Positions 1-8,434 of a stretch of 64,000 nt of DNA are shown in pieces. Position 1 is the stretch's first letter, and every line of letters begins with the position of its first letter. Made by a program: the position numbers and the translations under genes. The stretch is from Candidatus Neomarinimicrobiota bacterium (lineage in GTDB: Bacteria; Fidelibacterota; JAANXI01): NCBI GenBank assembly GCA_021734025.1, contig JAIPJS010000002.1, forward strand, positions 186,001 through 250,000, written 5' to 3'. The notes under the pieces were generated by a model. It was not told where the DNA came from. It made no database searches and saw nothing but the letters and a program-made list of their open reading frames with translations.

Positions 1-776
1 TCGTGCTCCGCCTGAGAAAGCAGATCTGCCGCCAGGTATTCCGGTTTAGCGTGGCTATCCGCCAGAATCAGGATTTCGCTGGGACCGGCCAGCGACTCGA
101 TACCCACCTGCCCAAAGACCTGACGCTTCGCCTCGTTCACATACTGATTTCCGGGACCGGTAATCTTGTCCACTGGTTCGATGGAATCCGTGCCGTACGC
201 CAGTGCTGCAATCGCCTGGGCCCCGCCCATGGCGTAGATTTCCTCAACCTCCAGGATCCGGGCTGCCGAGAGAACCAGCGGATTAATCCGGCCGTTTTCC
301 CTCGATGGCGGCGTAGCAATGGCGATTTCATCTACTCCGGCCACCTGCGCCGGAATAATATTCATCAACACTGAGGACGGATACGCGGCTGTTCCACCGG
401 GAACATACACGCCGACCCTTTTGAGTGGGGTAATCTGCTGACCGATGTAAGAAGCCTCTTCCCCGGATTTCCAGGACTGCTCAATTTCAAATTCCCGTTC
501 GTGGAACAGCCGGATATTCTCCGCAGCATTAGACATAAGGTCCAACACGTTGTCATCGATATCCGACGCAGCGGACCAATCGTTATCGTCAGCGTGGATA
601 GAGTCACGCTCCACCCCATCGAAGCGGGCCGTAAACTCCCGTAGTGCACTATCGCCATTGTCCCGAACTTCCCGGATAATTTTCATCACCGTCTCGGTTA
701 ATTCTGGCGTGAGAACGGCAGTCCGGTTGAATTCCCTCCGAAATTCATCCGCGGATTTGTATCGATTGATGGTCAT
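1..776 (-). CDS. hisD: Histidinol dehydrogenase, C-terminus cut by window edge
   Basis: Oxidises L-histidinol to L-histidine with two NAD+, the last steps of histidine biosynthesis, in the cytoplasm. The frame opens with ATG at 774-776 and runs off the left edge after about 258 codons, so roughly the last 40% is missing. Family segments are readable: GVYVPGGTAAYPSSVLMN, then MGGAQAIAALAYGTDSI, then KITGPGNQYVNEAKR, then GIESLAGPSEILILADS, in the usual HisD order. It starts 9 nt after the hisG stop, so the two are cotranscribed and the his operon presumably continues leftwards. Confidence 0.96.
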   Translation of the reverse strand, partial: MTINRYKSADEFRREFNRTAVLTPELTETVMKIIREVRDNGDSALREFTARFDGVERDSIHADDNDWSAASDIDDNVLDLMSNAAENIRLFHEREFEIEQSWKSGEEASYIGQQITPLKRVGVYVPGGTAAYPSSVLMNIIPAQVAGVDEIAIATPPSRENGRINPLVLSAARILEVEEIYAMGGAQAIAALAYGTDSIEPVDKITGPGNQYVNEAKRQVFGQVGIESLAGPSEILILADSHAKPEYLAADLLSQAEH

Positions 777-785
777 AACGATCTC

Positions 786-1655
786 CTAATAAATTACCTT
801 GTTCAGCGGGTATTCGATGATATCGCTGGCGCCGTATTCCTTAAGGCTGGGAATGAATTCACGGACAATATCCTCGTTCACGATAATTTCCAGTGCGACC
901 CACCCTTCCTCGGTGAGCGGAGAGACCGTCGGCTGCTTCATCGCCGGGAGCAATTCCCGGACTTTGTCCACTTTGGTCTCCTCAATGTTGAACTTCAGTC
1001 CGACCTTTTCTTTGGCATTAATAGCGCCCTGGAGCAGCATGGCGATATTATCGATTTTTTTCTTTTTGTCCGGTTTGGCATAGGCCGCTTTATTTGCGAT
1101 CAACCGTGTCGTGGATTCTAGTACTGTTTCAACGACGCGCAAATTATTCGCGCGCAGCGAACTGCCCGTTTCGGTGAGTTCCACGATAGCATCTACGAGA
1201 CTCGGGGCTTTAACTTCCGTGGCACCCCAGGAGAATTCCACTTCCGCATCCACGCCGTTTTTCGCCAGATATTTTTTCGTGAGGTTTACTGCTTCAGTGG
1301 CAATTCGCTTTCCCTGCAGGTCCTGAACAGATTGAATATCGCTATCGTTCGGTACCGCGAGCACCCAGCGGACAGCAGAAAAGCTACTTTTGGCATACAC
1401 CAGCTCACTGACTTCCACAATGTCGGCGTCTCGCTCCTCTATCCAGTCCTTTCCCGTGAGACCGGCATCCAGGACACCGTCTTCCACGTATGTTGCCATC
1501 TCCTGGGCCCGCAGTAACATCGCCTCGATAGAGGGATCGTCGCACTTGGGAAAATAGCTTCGACTATTTGAATAAAAGTTAAATCCGGCCAGGCGCATGA
1601 GTTGAAACGTGGATTCCTGCAAACTGCCCTTGGGTAGTCCGAGTTTGAGTTGCAT
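786..1655 (-). CDS. hisG: ATP phosphoribosyltransferase (long, ACT-type form)
   Basis: Catalyses the first step of histidine synthesis: ATP + PRPP to phosphoribosyl-ATP. The N-terminus [11 protein letters not shown] and the segment [18 protein letters not shown] are typical of HisG. At about 289 residues it is the long form, whose extra C-terminal ~75 residues form the ACT-like domain that in this family binds histidine for feedback inhibition. An ATG at 1670 is also in frame, but GGAGG lies at 1664-1668, inside that start and 8 nt before the ATG at 1655, so I use 1655. Transcription is predicted to be controlled by the leader at 1838-1990. Confidence 0.95.
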   Translation of the reverse strand: MQLKLGLPKGSLQESTFQLMRLAGFNFYSNSRSYFPKCDDPSIEAMLLRAQEMATYVEDGVLDAGLTGKDWIEERDADIVEVSELVYAKSSFSAVRWVLAVPNDSDIQSVQDLQGKRIATEAVNLTKKYLAKNGVDAEVEFSWGATEVKAPSLVDAIVELTETGSSLRANNLRVVETVLESTTRLIANKAAYAKPDKKKKIDNIAMLLQGAINAKEKVGLKFNIEETKVDKVRELLPAMKQPTVSPLTEEGWVALEIIVNEDIVREFIPSLKEYGASDIIEYPLNKVIY

Positions 1656-1837
1656 TAAAATATCCTCCATTAGTCCAGTGTTATCGTGTTAAAGTCCGTC
1701 CTCCAAAGCTTTTGCGAAGGAGGGTATTTCCTACTCTTTCTCTTACTTATGATCCTAATTCTCTTGTACATAAAAATATCTGAGGCAATTCATCAGATTC
1801 CGGAAAGGGAGGTGGGCTGAGGGAAAATACAGGGTAT

Positions 1838-1882
1838 AAAAAAACCCCGGATTCTCAGTGACCACTCACCGCAAATCCGGGG
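1838..1882 (-). terminator. Histidine operon attenuator terminator
   Basis: On the minus strand a 9-bp perfect stem (CCCCGGATT / AATCCGGGG, positions 1874-1882 with 1845-1853) is followed by seven T (1838-1844). It lies about 180 nt before hisG and just after the leader peptide hisL. Its 5' arm overlaps an alternative partner at 1869-1879, so it is the terminator half of an attenuator and not a simple end-of-transcript signal. Confidence 0.88.
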
Positions 1883-1935
1883 TAAAATTGCTTTTCGTGC
1901 ATCACCTCATCGGCTTTGCAGGCGCTGTGGCACCT
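1869..1935 (-). promoter_or_regulatory. his antiterminator and competing hairpin
   Basis: CTGCAAAGCCG (1911-1921, end of hisL) can pair with CGGATTTGCGG (1869-1879): 10 of 11 positions pair, with one G-A mismatch. The second segment contains part of the terminator 5' arm, so the two structures exclude each other. Upstream, AGGTGC (1930-1935) pairs with GCGCCT (1920-1925) around a CACA loop and would sequester the start of the antiterminator. A ribosome stalled on the His codons (1946-1963) would cover the upstream hairpin and free the antiterminator. This is the classical 1:2, 2:3, 3:4 layout. Confidence 0.75.
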
Positions 1936-1990
1936 CCAACGTATAATGATGAGAGTGATGATGTCGCTTAATATTTGATTCGGTCTTCAT
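1907..1990 (-). CDS. hisL: Histidine operon leader peptide
   Basis: A 27-codon frame from ATG (1988-1990) to TGA (1907-1909) reads MKTESNIKRHHHSHHYTLEV then PQRLQSR, with five His codons in six (codons 10-15). It sits between a good promoter and a terminator, upstream of hisG. Its job would be to sense charged tRNA-His: stalling at the His codons favours the antiterminator and so hisGD transcription. No Shine-Dalgarno sequence is visible and the predicted transcription start lies only 0-3 nt before the ATG, so the leader message may be leaderless. It is not homologous in sequence to enterobacterial HisL beyond the His run. Confidence 0.85.
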   Translation of the reverse strand: MKTESNIKRHHHSHHYTLEVPQRLQSR

Positions 1991-1999
1991 AAGAATTAG

Positions 2000-2028
2000 A
2001 GAATACGGATCAATCTTTTTGGAGTCAA
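2000..2028 (-). promoter_or_regulatory. Sigma70-type promoter of hisL-hisG-hisD
   Basis: TTGACT (2023-2028) and TATTCT (2000-2005) on the minus strand are separated by exactly 17 nt. This predicts initiation around 1990-1993, right at the hisL ATG. The elements resemble the general sigma70 consensus more than the TAnnTTTG type of Bacteroidia. Confidence 0.7.
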
Positions 2029-2058
2029 GGAAAAATGTTGCTTGGCAGACCGAATACA

Positions 2059-2094
2059 AATCCCCCCGATAGCACAGGAGCAACCGGGGGGATT
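2059..2094 (-). terminator. Terminator-like hairpin after the redox operon
   Basis: AATCCCCCCG (2059-2068) and CGGGGGGATT (2085-2094) form a perfect 10-bp stem with a 16-nt loop. On the minus strand only a short TTTGTATT follows, so termination strength is uncertain. It lies just after the stop of the H-protein-like gene at 2123 and before the his promoter, which suits a boundary between two minus-strand operons. Confidence 0.55.
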
Positions 2095-2122
2095 GTAGTA
2101 TCCAGAAGGTACCAATTTAAAT

Positions 2123-2935
2123 TCAGGAGTTGTGGAAAATTTCCTGAATTAACTTTTTGTACGACTCAGCCCCGAGCACAACCTCCAGATCCATTTGCGC
2201 CTCGCCGCCATCCGCCATGGTCATTCCAACTTCGCTGACGGCTGATTGAGATAACGCATTTCGCAGGTATCGTTTAATCAGGTTGAGTTTGCGAACATAG
2301 CCCTGGAGCATTTGAGTGCCGCTGCAGAGGTCGTTAATATTTTTCACCGGTTGGGCAGGCGTCATCTTAAACAACCATGTATCCGTTTCATATGATCCGG
2401 ACTGTAACGCTTCCGCAAATGATACATTGGTCGCTATGACTTCGCCCTTCAGCGGCACGTGCAGTGGAATAGTCATCTCCTTTCGTATGAGCAGGGCACA
2501 CATCTGATTCTGTCGGAGATGCGTTCCCGGTTCAGGTGGAACCACGTCATCCAACGGATACAGTAATTTCACCATATTCATATCCAGTCCGAGGACAAGC
2601 ACATCCTCGGAATCCGGATAAATCCAGAAATGTGAACCGCTGTAGCACCTATCCAGATACAACCGACTTCCTTCAACAATTTGCGACAGATATTCCTGCA
2701 ATCGATCCTCAACAAGTCCTCCCATCCGGTGAGCCGGGCGTGACTCCGTTCGGACGGTATCTTCCAGAGAAGCACCTGGCGGATGATCGGTAACTCCTCT
2801 GAGTACTTTATCTAATTCACAATGCTCGCAGTCGTACTGCCGGTCGCAAATTTTATGATTCAGCACACCGGCCATCATCCAGATACACGGCAGATTTTGT
2901 CTGTTTTCCTGTGAATGTGATTGTTGTTCGTCCAC
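2123..2935 (-). CDS. H-protein-like protein with N-terminal cysteine motif
   Basis: 270 residues, GTG start with AGAGGG 7 nt before it. The middle (~120-195) resembles the glycine-cleavage H protein/lipoyl-domain fold, most clearly at PLKGEVIATN and TDTWLFKMTP. The N-terminus holds Cys17, Cys30, Cys36 and Cys39 (KICDRQYDCEHC), possibly a metal or Fe-S site. The C-terminus has VGMTMADGGE (236-245), shared with the other H-like protein at 4961. At the exact spacing where H proteins carry the lipoylated lysine there is Glu; the nearest lysine, Lys152, is one residue earlier. With NrfD and ferredoxin neighbours and no glycine-cleavage genes, a redox-complex role is more likely than glycine cleavage. 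The exact function is unknown to me. Confidence 0.75.
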   Translation of the reverse strand: MDEQQSHSQENRQNLPCIWMMAGVLNHKICDRQYDCEHCELDKVLRGVTDHPPGASLEDTVRTESRPAHRMGGLVEDRLQEYLSQIVEGSRLYLDRCYSGSHFWIYPDSEDVLVLGLDMNMVKLLYPLDDVVPPEPGTHLRQNQMCALLIRKEMTIPLHVPLKGEVIATNVSFAEALQSGSYETDTWLFKMTPAQPVKNINDLCSGTQMLQGYVRKLNLIKRYLRNALSQSAVSEVGMTMADGGEAQMDLEVVLGAESYKKLIQEIFHNS

Positions 2936-2963
2936 TCCACGGCCCTCTTTTCTCAGGAAAAAT

Positions 2964-4169
2964 TTAACTTGATTCCATCAATGCCTGCTTCGATTTCACC
3001 GAAACTTTTACCTTAACCTGCTGTGAAGCAGGAATTGGTTCGGTCGCCTCGAATACCGGAAAATGCTTGGCAATCATCCGAAACGCCGCAAAGCCCAGTG
3101 CCACAATCATAAGTGTAATGGAGACTTCCATCCAGCTGGGATAATAGGTGGTGCCGGCAGCACCCTGCATTCCAGTGATTGCGACATTCAGGCGGTTCAT
3201 CACCACCCCCACGACCACCAAGGTTGCCCCCCAGAACAATGCGGTCTCGTTGCGCCGGATTTTGGGAATGGCCAGTAATATCATGGGAACAATTGCTCCC
3301 AGACCGATTTCCAGCCAGAACATCAGGGTTTCAAAGGTAGGCTCAAACAAATAACCGAAGGCATCTCTGCGGGCAAAATCAATAAACTTCAATATCAGGT
3401 ACATCATAATCAGGAAAACTGCCCCACGCGCCAATTCCATGAGCAACGGTTTTTCCAGGCGCTTGTTAAAGGCCCTGGAACTGAGATAGGATTCGAATAT
3501 CACCATGGCAAATCCCACCATAACCGCTGAGAAGAAAAAGTTGACAGGTAGCAAGGCGCTATACCACAACGGGTGAAGTTTTTCCGGAACAATCAGGAAC
3601 AACGACCCCAGTGAAGATTGATGCAACGTCGAGAGGATCACCCCGAGTATTACCAGTACGAAGGTGGCGCTCTTTATGATCTTCAGCGGTTTTTCCAGGC
3701 GGAATTTTTCGAACACTACCGGACTAAACTCCAATGCCAGGACCGTCGTATACAGCATGACACACCATCCCACTTCAAACATCACTGAGTGGGGATTCCA
3801 CATAACCATGACATGCCAGATGTTCCATGGCTTACCAAGGTCAAACAGGATGCCGACAATTACGAGGATATATCCCAGGAATGCCGTTAAAATTGCCGGG
3901 CGAATCACGGGCTTGAACTGTTTGATGTTGAAGATATAAACTACTGCGGCCAGCGTAAATCCACCGGAAGCCAGGGCGACACCGGTCATTACGTCAAATC
4001 CAATCCAGAGTCCCCATGGGAACTGGTCGGACAGATTTGTGGATGCGCCAAGACCAAAGAAGTACCGGACAAATGTGGAGTACAAACCAACTGCAACGAC
4101 GACGAAAAACACCGCCTTCCAGAAGGTAATTTTCCCTATATATTTATCTTTCAGTGCACCAAGTTCCAT
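2964..4169 (-). CDS. NrfD/HybB/PsrC-type membrane subunit
   Basis: 401 residues with about ten hydrophobic segments, an NrfD-family quinone-reactive membrane anchor. In this family such proteins pass electrons between the quinone pool and a partner ferredoxin subunit. Stretches such as QFPWGLWIGFDVMTGVALASGG and HPLWYSALLPVNFFFSAVMVGF are typical. The last ~25 residues are hydrophilic and lysine-rich. Its ATG overlaps the stop of the ferredoxin gene (shared base 4169), and the H-protein-like gene follows after 28 nt, so the genes are translationally linked. No heme-binding pattern was noticed. Confidence 0.88.
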   Translation of the reverse strand: MELGALKDKYIGKITFWKAVFFVVVAVGLYSTFVRYFFGLGASTNLSDQFPWGLWIGFDVMTGVALASGGFTLAAVVYIFNIKQFKPVIRPAILTAFLGYILVIVGILFDLGKPWNIWHVMVMWNPHSVMFEVGWCVMLYTTVLALEFSPVVFEKFRLEKPLKIIKSATFVLVILGVILSTLHQSSLGSLFLIVPEKLHPLWYSALLPVNFFFSAVMVGFAMVIFESYLSSRAFNKRLEKPLLMELARGAVFLIMMYLILKFIDFARRDAFGYLFEPTFETLMFWLEIGLGAIVPMILLAIPKIRRNETALFWGATLVVVGVVMNRLNVAITGMQGAAGTTYYPSWMEVSITLMIVALGFAAFRMIAKHFPVFEATEPIPASQQVKVKVSVKSKQALMESS

Positions 4170-4927
4170 TACTTTAACTCCTTTCCATCAGAATGCATGG
4201 GCATGGGGTCATCTTCCAGCTCCATTCGACGATTGATGATCCACCACAGTCCAAACATAAAAATACCGCCGAACGCCACGATATTGGGGATTTCCTTCAT
4301 CACCTTCCAGGTATACTCCGGAAATGCCTGTTTGTAGTAGCCGCCCATTTCGAAACCGAGTTCCGGGAACGGGATACTGCTGAGATACAGTACAGATGTA
4401 CCTCCAGCCTCTTTTTCACCATAAACATGCTGGTAGTACATATCCGGACTCTCTTCGAGCCGGCGATGCGCTTCCTTCAGCAGGTCATCGCGTTTGCCAA
4501 AGGTCGTTGCACCGGTCGGGCACGCTTCGGCACAAGCCGGCATTTCACCCTCGGCTACCCGGTCATAACACATCACGCACTTGGAGACTACCGGATTGGC
4601 GCTGCCCCATTCATACTTTGGTACATTAAACGGGCACGCGACCATACAGTACCGGCAACCCATGCAGGCATCAGGATCGTAAACGACCGGCCCCGCTTCC
4701 GTTTTTTGCAGGGCGGCCACAGGGCAGGCAGAAGCACAGGCCGGATCTTCGCAATGCATGCACATTTGACGGTAATAGACATCGTTTTTACTCTTGACGA
4801 CTGTATAATTTTTCGAAGAAAGCTTGTATTCAGTATTTTCCGGCAGATCATTCTTCTCCCGACATGCATACATGCACCCCTCGCATCCGACGCACTGAGT
4901 GGTGTCGAATAGTATTCCGTATGACAT
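4169..4927 (-). CDS. Four-cluster ferredoxin subunit, HybA/NrfC-like, membrane-tethered
   Basis: 252 residues carrying sixteen cysteines in four [4Fe-4S] motifs: Cys12/15/18/22, Cys56/59/64/68, Cys88/91/94/98 and Cys117/120/132/136. A hydrophobic helix near residues 213-232 (NIVAFGGIFMFGLWWII) should tether the C-terminus to the membrane. Unlike HybA, there is no Tat or Sec signal, so the clusters probably face the cytoplasm. It wires electrons to or from the NrfD protein encoded immediately downstream. No molybdopterin, hydrogenase or cytochrome c catalytic subunit is present in the operon. Confidence 0.9.
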   Translation of the reverse strand: MSYGILFDTTQCVGCEGCMYACREKNDLPENTEYKLSSKNYTVVKSKNDVYYRQMCMHCEDPACASACPVAALQKTEAGPVVYDPDACMGCRYCMVACPFNVPKYEWGSANPVVSKCVMCYDRVAEGEMPACAEACPTGATTFGKRDDLLKEAHRRLEESPDMYYQHVYGEKEAGGTSVLYLSSIPFPELGFEMGGYYKQAFPEYTWKVMKEIPNIVAFGGIFMFGLWWIINRRMELEDDPMPMHSDGKELK

Positions 4928-4960
4928 TCGTTACCTCCGTCCTTCAGTTATCAGTATTTG

Positions 4961-5620
4961 CTACCGTAAGAATTGGTCTTTGAACTCATTCCACTGTTGG
5001 TCATCCAGTTTGGAGAGAATGCCTACAGGCATGTCGCCACCGTCAGCCATCGTCATACCGACATCGGTGGGTGCCAGTTTATCAAAGACAAACGACTTGA
5101 CGTCCTGGAACCGTTGGTTCATCCACTGGCCGGCATCTTCCGAGTATTGCCAGTTATTCAGCTCAGCGCTGATGTTCTGCGGTTTAATCCGGTACAGCCA
5201 ACTCATGTTCAGATTTTCCCAGTCTGTTTCGCCCAACAAAGCCTGATTATACTTCATCACTTCCCCGGCGACCGGCGATGCGATAGTCACCTGGCGACCA
5301 TCTTTGATCACTCTCAGCAGGGGATCGCCCTTTTCGACATACTCCTTATCCTGGAGCAGCTCGATTTCGTACGGTGGGCCAATTAGCCCAAGGATCAGGG
5401 GATGCAGGCCGAGGACCAGTGTTCCGTCCTCCTTGACCCTTGTCCAGGTAAACGTGGGCTGCAAAAAGACGCCGGCCGGGATATCCCGCAGCGTTTTCGA
5501 CAGTGGGATCAACTCACCGATAGACATCTCTTCAGCCTTCTGAACCCGTTTGGGATGAATAAAGAAATAATCGATGGCTAACAAGGCAATGATGGTTGCC
5601 GCCACAAATATTACGACCAT
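4961..5620 (-). CDS. Membrane-anchored H-protein-like protein
   Basis: 219 residues, first gene of the redox operon; AAAGGAG lies 6 nt before the ATG. An N-terminal helix (residues ~2-20, VVIFVAATIIALLAIDYFF) anchors it. Residues ~65-150 resemble H protein: LGLHPLILGLIG, IASPVAGEVMKYNQALLG, then WLYRIKP. In a gap-free alignment the lipoyl-lysine position is Gly; Lys106 is two residues earlier, so lipoylation cannot be assumed or excluded. The C-terminal VGMTMADGGD (187-196) is shared with the operon's last gene. Two paralogous H-like subunits bracketing a ferredoxin/NrfD pair suggest a dedicated complex. Confidence 0.75.
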   Translation of the reverse strand: MVVIFVAATIIALLAIDYFFIHPKRVQKAEEMSIGELIPLSKTLRDIPAGVFLQPTFTWTRVKEDGTLVLGLHPLILGLIGPPYEIELLQDKEYVEKGDPLLRVIKDGRQVTIASPVAGEVMKYNQALLGETDWENLNMSWLYRIKPQNISAELNNWQYSEDAGQWMNQRFQDVKSFVFDKLAPTDVGMTMADGGDMPVGILSKLDDQQWNEFKDQFLR

Positions 5621-6280
5621 GGCTCACTCCTTTGTGATTGATTAAATTGGTGTTTGCTGTTTTTCATGTGAACGCCTCTTTCTGTTCTGTCTCTCGTCAT
5701 TCCGCCCAATATTAATTCAATCACCGTGCCACATATTATCATCCTATTTTTTAACCCACTTATGTTTATGTAAAACAACTACTTAAAATTTTCACACGGC
5801 GTTGAAATACTGTACAATGCATCCTATGGAACGATGAATAATTCAACACTAATTCGACGCGGGTTTCCATAAATTGTCTAAATCATTGAATTTCATATAT
5901 TTACAGTGCGTTGAATTATTCAACGGGCAAAGTTGTATAATTCAACAACATTACGCGAAATACGCCGATGGATTTTTCAACAGACCGGAGGAAGTCGAAT
6001 CGAGAAACCTTTGCAATGCTTTATCCAGGAATCATACTCGATAGTCCGCCCTGGGAGGGAAAGGAAAGAAGAACGGTACTATTTGTCTGAAGACAGTTCA
6101 GCCAGGTTACGAAGGTCTGTCTCCTTTATTCGGATAGAAGGGTTCGTACGGTTAGTTTGAGTTGATATCTCTAAACAAATCGCGTAAAAAAGTTAATAAT
6201 CCATGGAATACGGTTTTGATGGCACTTAGTAAATCAGACCAAAGTTGCGATACCCCGACGGCGCTACAAGACAAATTACC
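5621..6280. other. 660-nt gene-free region upstream of the redox operon
   Basis: No convincing gene. A 75-codon plus-strand frame at 5933-6160 has no recognisable family. The distal part holds the operator-like palindromes listed at 5801-5946. The stretch 5700-5800 and 5870-5900 is AT-rich and may contain the operon promoter, but I could not choose between candidates. Confidence 0.6.
5801..5946. promoter_or_regulatory. Array of GTTGAATtATTCAAC operator-like palindromes
   Basis: The best copy (5910-5924) is a perfect 7-1-7 inverted repeat, GTTGAAT T ATTCAAC. Copies at 5833-5847 and 5932-5946 match it at 13 of 15 positions, and a weaker one at 5801-5815 at 11 of 15. Centres lie at 5808, 5840, 5917 and 5939, so spacings (32, 77, 22) are close to whole helical turns. 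The array lies 180-330 nt upstream of the first H-protein-like gene and is the only regulatory-looking element there. The cognate regulator is not encoded in the window as far as I can tell. Confidence 0.6.
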
Positions 6281-7129
6281 TTACATTGATAACAATACGA
6301 TTGCTATCGTAGCCAGCCCCAGGCTGATCCACCCAAGTCGGTTAATCCGTTCCCGCCAGATGACGATACCTCCGAGCACTGTAAACCCGATGATCGCTAC
6401 ATTTGCCAGCGGATAAACAACGATACCTGGTAATTGGTGGAGCGCATCAATCAAGAAAAAGGAGGCAAACATATTCGGAATCCCCAATATGACACCCAGA
6501 AGAAGATCAGACCACGTGACCCGCATTTTTCTGATGGCTACAATACCCCAGGTAAACAAGGTCGCCGTCCCGAACAGCACGAGCAAAAATTGCCCCCGGT
6601 CTCCTCCCGGCAGCCATTCCCGGAATATCTTCATAGCGAAGTCATTCAATCCCAGAACAGTAAATAATAAAAATAAGTACAGGATGCTTTCCCGGTTCCA
6701 TTCCTTGGTTTTGTCAGACTGCATGGACCGCGCAAACACAGCGATGGTGATAAATGTCAGCGCGATACCAATCCACTGGGAGACATCCGGAGATTCGGAA
6801 TAAAACACCCCGGATAAGACAAGCGGCAGTACAATCGAGAGTCGGGCGACCAAGGTGGCAAAACCCACACCAGCTTTATTGACGGACTTCATGTAGGCAA
6901 AAAACGCGATGACAAATCCAACCCCGACGAAAACGGCAAATGCAAATATGGTGTTTGGAAGCTGGGCGACCTTAACGGGATTGACCTGCCAGGTGACGAA
7001 ACTAATCCCCGTTGCGACCAGGTAATTACCCGCAAGAACAACAATCCGGTTCCCGGTCCGGACTTCGTTAATTTTCAGGATGAATGCAATAAGTACGGAG
7101 CAGGCAACGCTTAAAAAAAGTGAAATCAC
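6281..7129 (-). CDS. EamA/DMT-family transporter
   Basis: 282 residues with ten predicted membrane helices arranged as two EamA-like halves of five. The first half ends around the charged linker ARSMQSDKTKEWNRES (~135-150) and the second ends with the usual REHHxxxxGxxxI-like pattern (IVIWRERINRLGWISLGLATIAIVLLSM region). Drug/metabolite transporters of this group move small metabolites or amino acids; the substrate cannot be read from sequence. It starts 26 nt after the NlpC/P60 gene on the same strand. Confidence 0.8.
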   Translation of the reverse strand: MISLFLSVACSVLIAFILKINEVRTGNRIVVLAGNYLVATGISFVTWQVNPVKVAQLPNTIFAFAVFVGVGFVIAFFAYMKSVNKAGVGFATLVARLSIVLPLVLSGVFYSESPDVSQWIGIALTFITIAVFARSMQSDKTKEWNRESILYLFLLFTVLGLNDFAMKIFREWLPGGDRGQFLLVLFGTATLFTWGIVAIRKMRVTWSDLLLGVILGIPNMFASFFLIDALHQLPGIVVYPLANVAIIGFTVLGGIVIWRERINRLGWISLGLATIAIVLLSM

Positions 7130-7155
7130 TTAGGCTATCCGGGGGTCGGTTAATC

Positions 7156-8274
7156 TCAGAACAGACGCTTGACTGTCTGGAGGGTATTATGTCTGTACTT
7201 ATTGTAATTTGAGGCTTCGGGATCGAGACTGTTAATCTTCACCATACCCGAGGCATGGATAAATTCCTGGTTACCAAGTAAAATTCCCACGTGGGTAATT
7301 TTTCCCGGTTCGCTCCCGAAGAACAATAGATCCCCAACGTGGAGGCTTGCCAATCCGTTGGAGGTATCAATTTCCACACCTCGGTTCACCTGCATATTCG
7401 CATCTCTGGGCAAATGTATCCCGTTCATTCGATACACGGTCTGGGTAAATCCGCTGCAGTCGAATCCGGCTGACGTTGTACCGCCCCAGAGGTAACTCAC
7501 CCCAAGCAGTTCCTTCGCCTGGTTGGCTATCCCATCGTGACTTGGCTCCATCTTCCGGAAATCCTCCATGGGAATCAGGTCATCCCTGGGGACGAATCCC
7601 ATCCGTCCATCGGGTAATCCCACAAATGCCCAGCGGGGGCTCCGGTCCCGCACCTGCACCCTGGCGCCTAACAGAATATCTGCGACGGTAGCGCTGCTTG
7701 CCATGGGTTCCGTTAAGACAGTTCCGTGTGTTTCCTTGAAGACCGCTAATGACGATGTATTCCAGTCTGATATCATTTCGCTGTCGCCAGTGACGACCGA
7801 GAATGTATCGACCCATCCCAGGTATCCGTCTTCCATTCGGATGTAGTAATGATCTTCAGATTTTTTCAGGAGCGTGACCGGTGCACCTAACACCCCTTGC
7901 GTTATTAGCTCCGACTGGTGGGACGGCTCCCGACGAACCTGAGCAATACCCACCCGGATCAATCCGGACGTTTCATCTTCGAGTGCAGGATCTGGTAATA
8001 CAATAACATCGTACCTTTTCTGGGTATTGGGGAAAGTATTTCCCAGCGAAATTTTCAGCGCTTCCAGACCCTCCGGAGAAGTCGTTTCACCTCCAACGGT
8101 GATCCCGTTACCATCAAGTTCCCCGGTGACATCCCAAACCTCAACACGAGAATCTGCTGCATATTTTTCGCCGGTTTGTTCAACAACAGAATTCAACCGT
8201 TGTATCTTAGACGTCTTGGCGCAACTAAAAAAGACGGAGAGCACCAAAACGGTCAGTATCCCCTGTTTAAGCAT
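7156..8274 (-). CDS. NlpC/P60 cell-wall peptidase lipoprotein with SH3 domains
   Basis: 372 residues. The N-terminus MLKQGILTVLVLSVFFSCAK is a lipoprotein signal with Cys18 as acceptor. Two bacterial SH3-like regions follow (~105-160 and ~175-235), then an NlpC/P60 domain (~248-372) with catalytic Cys273 in FDCSGF, His328 in ITHVGI and a third polar residue, His340, in FIHAS. Such enzymes cleave D-glutamyl-diaminopimelate bonds in peptidoglycan peptides. The SH3 domains place it on the wall. It is probably anchored in the outer or inner membrane facing the periplasm. Confidence 0.9.
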   Translation of the reverse strand: MLKQGILTVLVLSVFFSCAKTSKIQRLNSVVEQTGEKYAADSRVEVWDVTGELDGNGITVGGETTSPEGLEALKISLGNTFPNTQKRYDVIVLPDPALEDETSGLIRVGIAQVRREPSHQSELITQGVLGAPVTLLKKSEDHYYIRMEDGYLGWVDTFSVVTGDSEMISDWNTSSLAVFKETHGTVLTEPMASSATVADILLGARVQVRDRSPRWAFVGLPDGRMGFVPRDDLIPMEDFRKMEPSHDGIANQAKELLGVSYLWGGTTSAGFDCSGFTQTVYRMNGIHLPRDANMQVNRGVEIDTSNGLASLHVGDLLFFGSEPGKITHVGILLGNQEFIHASGMVKINSLDPEASNYNKYRHNTLQTVKRLF

Positions 8275-8434
8275 CTATATCCCTCATGTTAGTATGGTAG
8301 TCGTCGCAAAGTCATAAAATATAAAATAGACCCAATGAACTTCCAAAGTACCATATCCCCATTATGATATTTCGTATCTCACGATAATCGACTGATATTC
8401 TTGCTTTCCGAACAATGGTATCTAAATTATATGT

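Noticed and set aside
4193-4912. 239-codon plus-strand open frame antisense to the ferredoxin gene
   Set aside because: The opposite strand encodes sixteen ordered cluster cysteines; the antisense product has no family features. The same holds for long antisense frames over other real genes.
2123-5620. Glycine cleavage system
   Set aside because: The two H-like proteins lack a lysine at the exact lipoyl position and no T, P or L protein genes are present.
5933-6160. 75-codon frame in the operator region
   Set aside because: No recognisable product and its start lies inside a palindromic site; probably chance.
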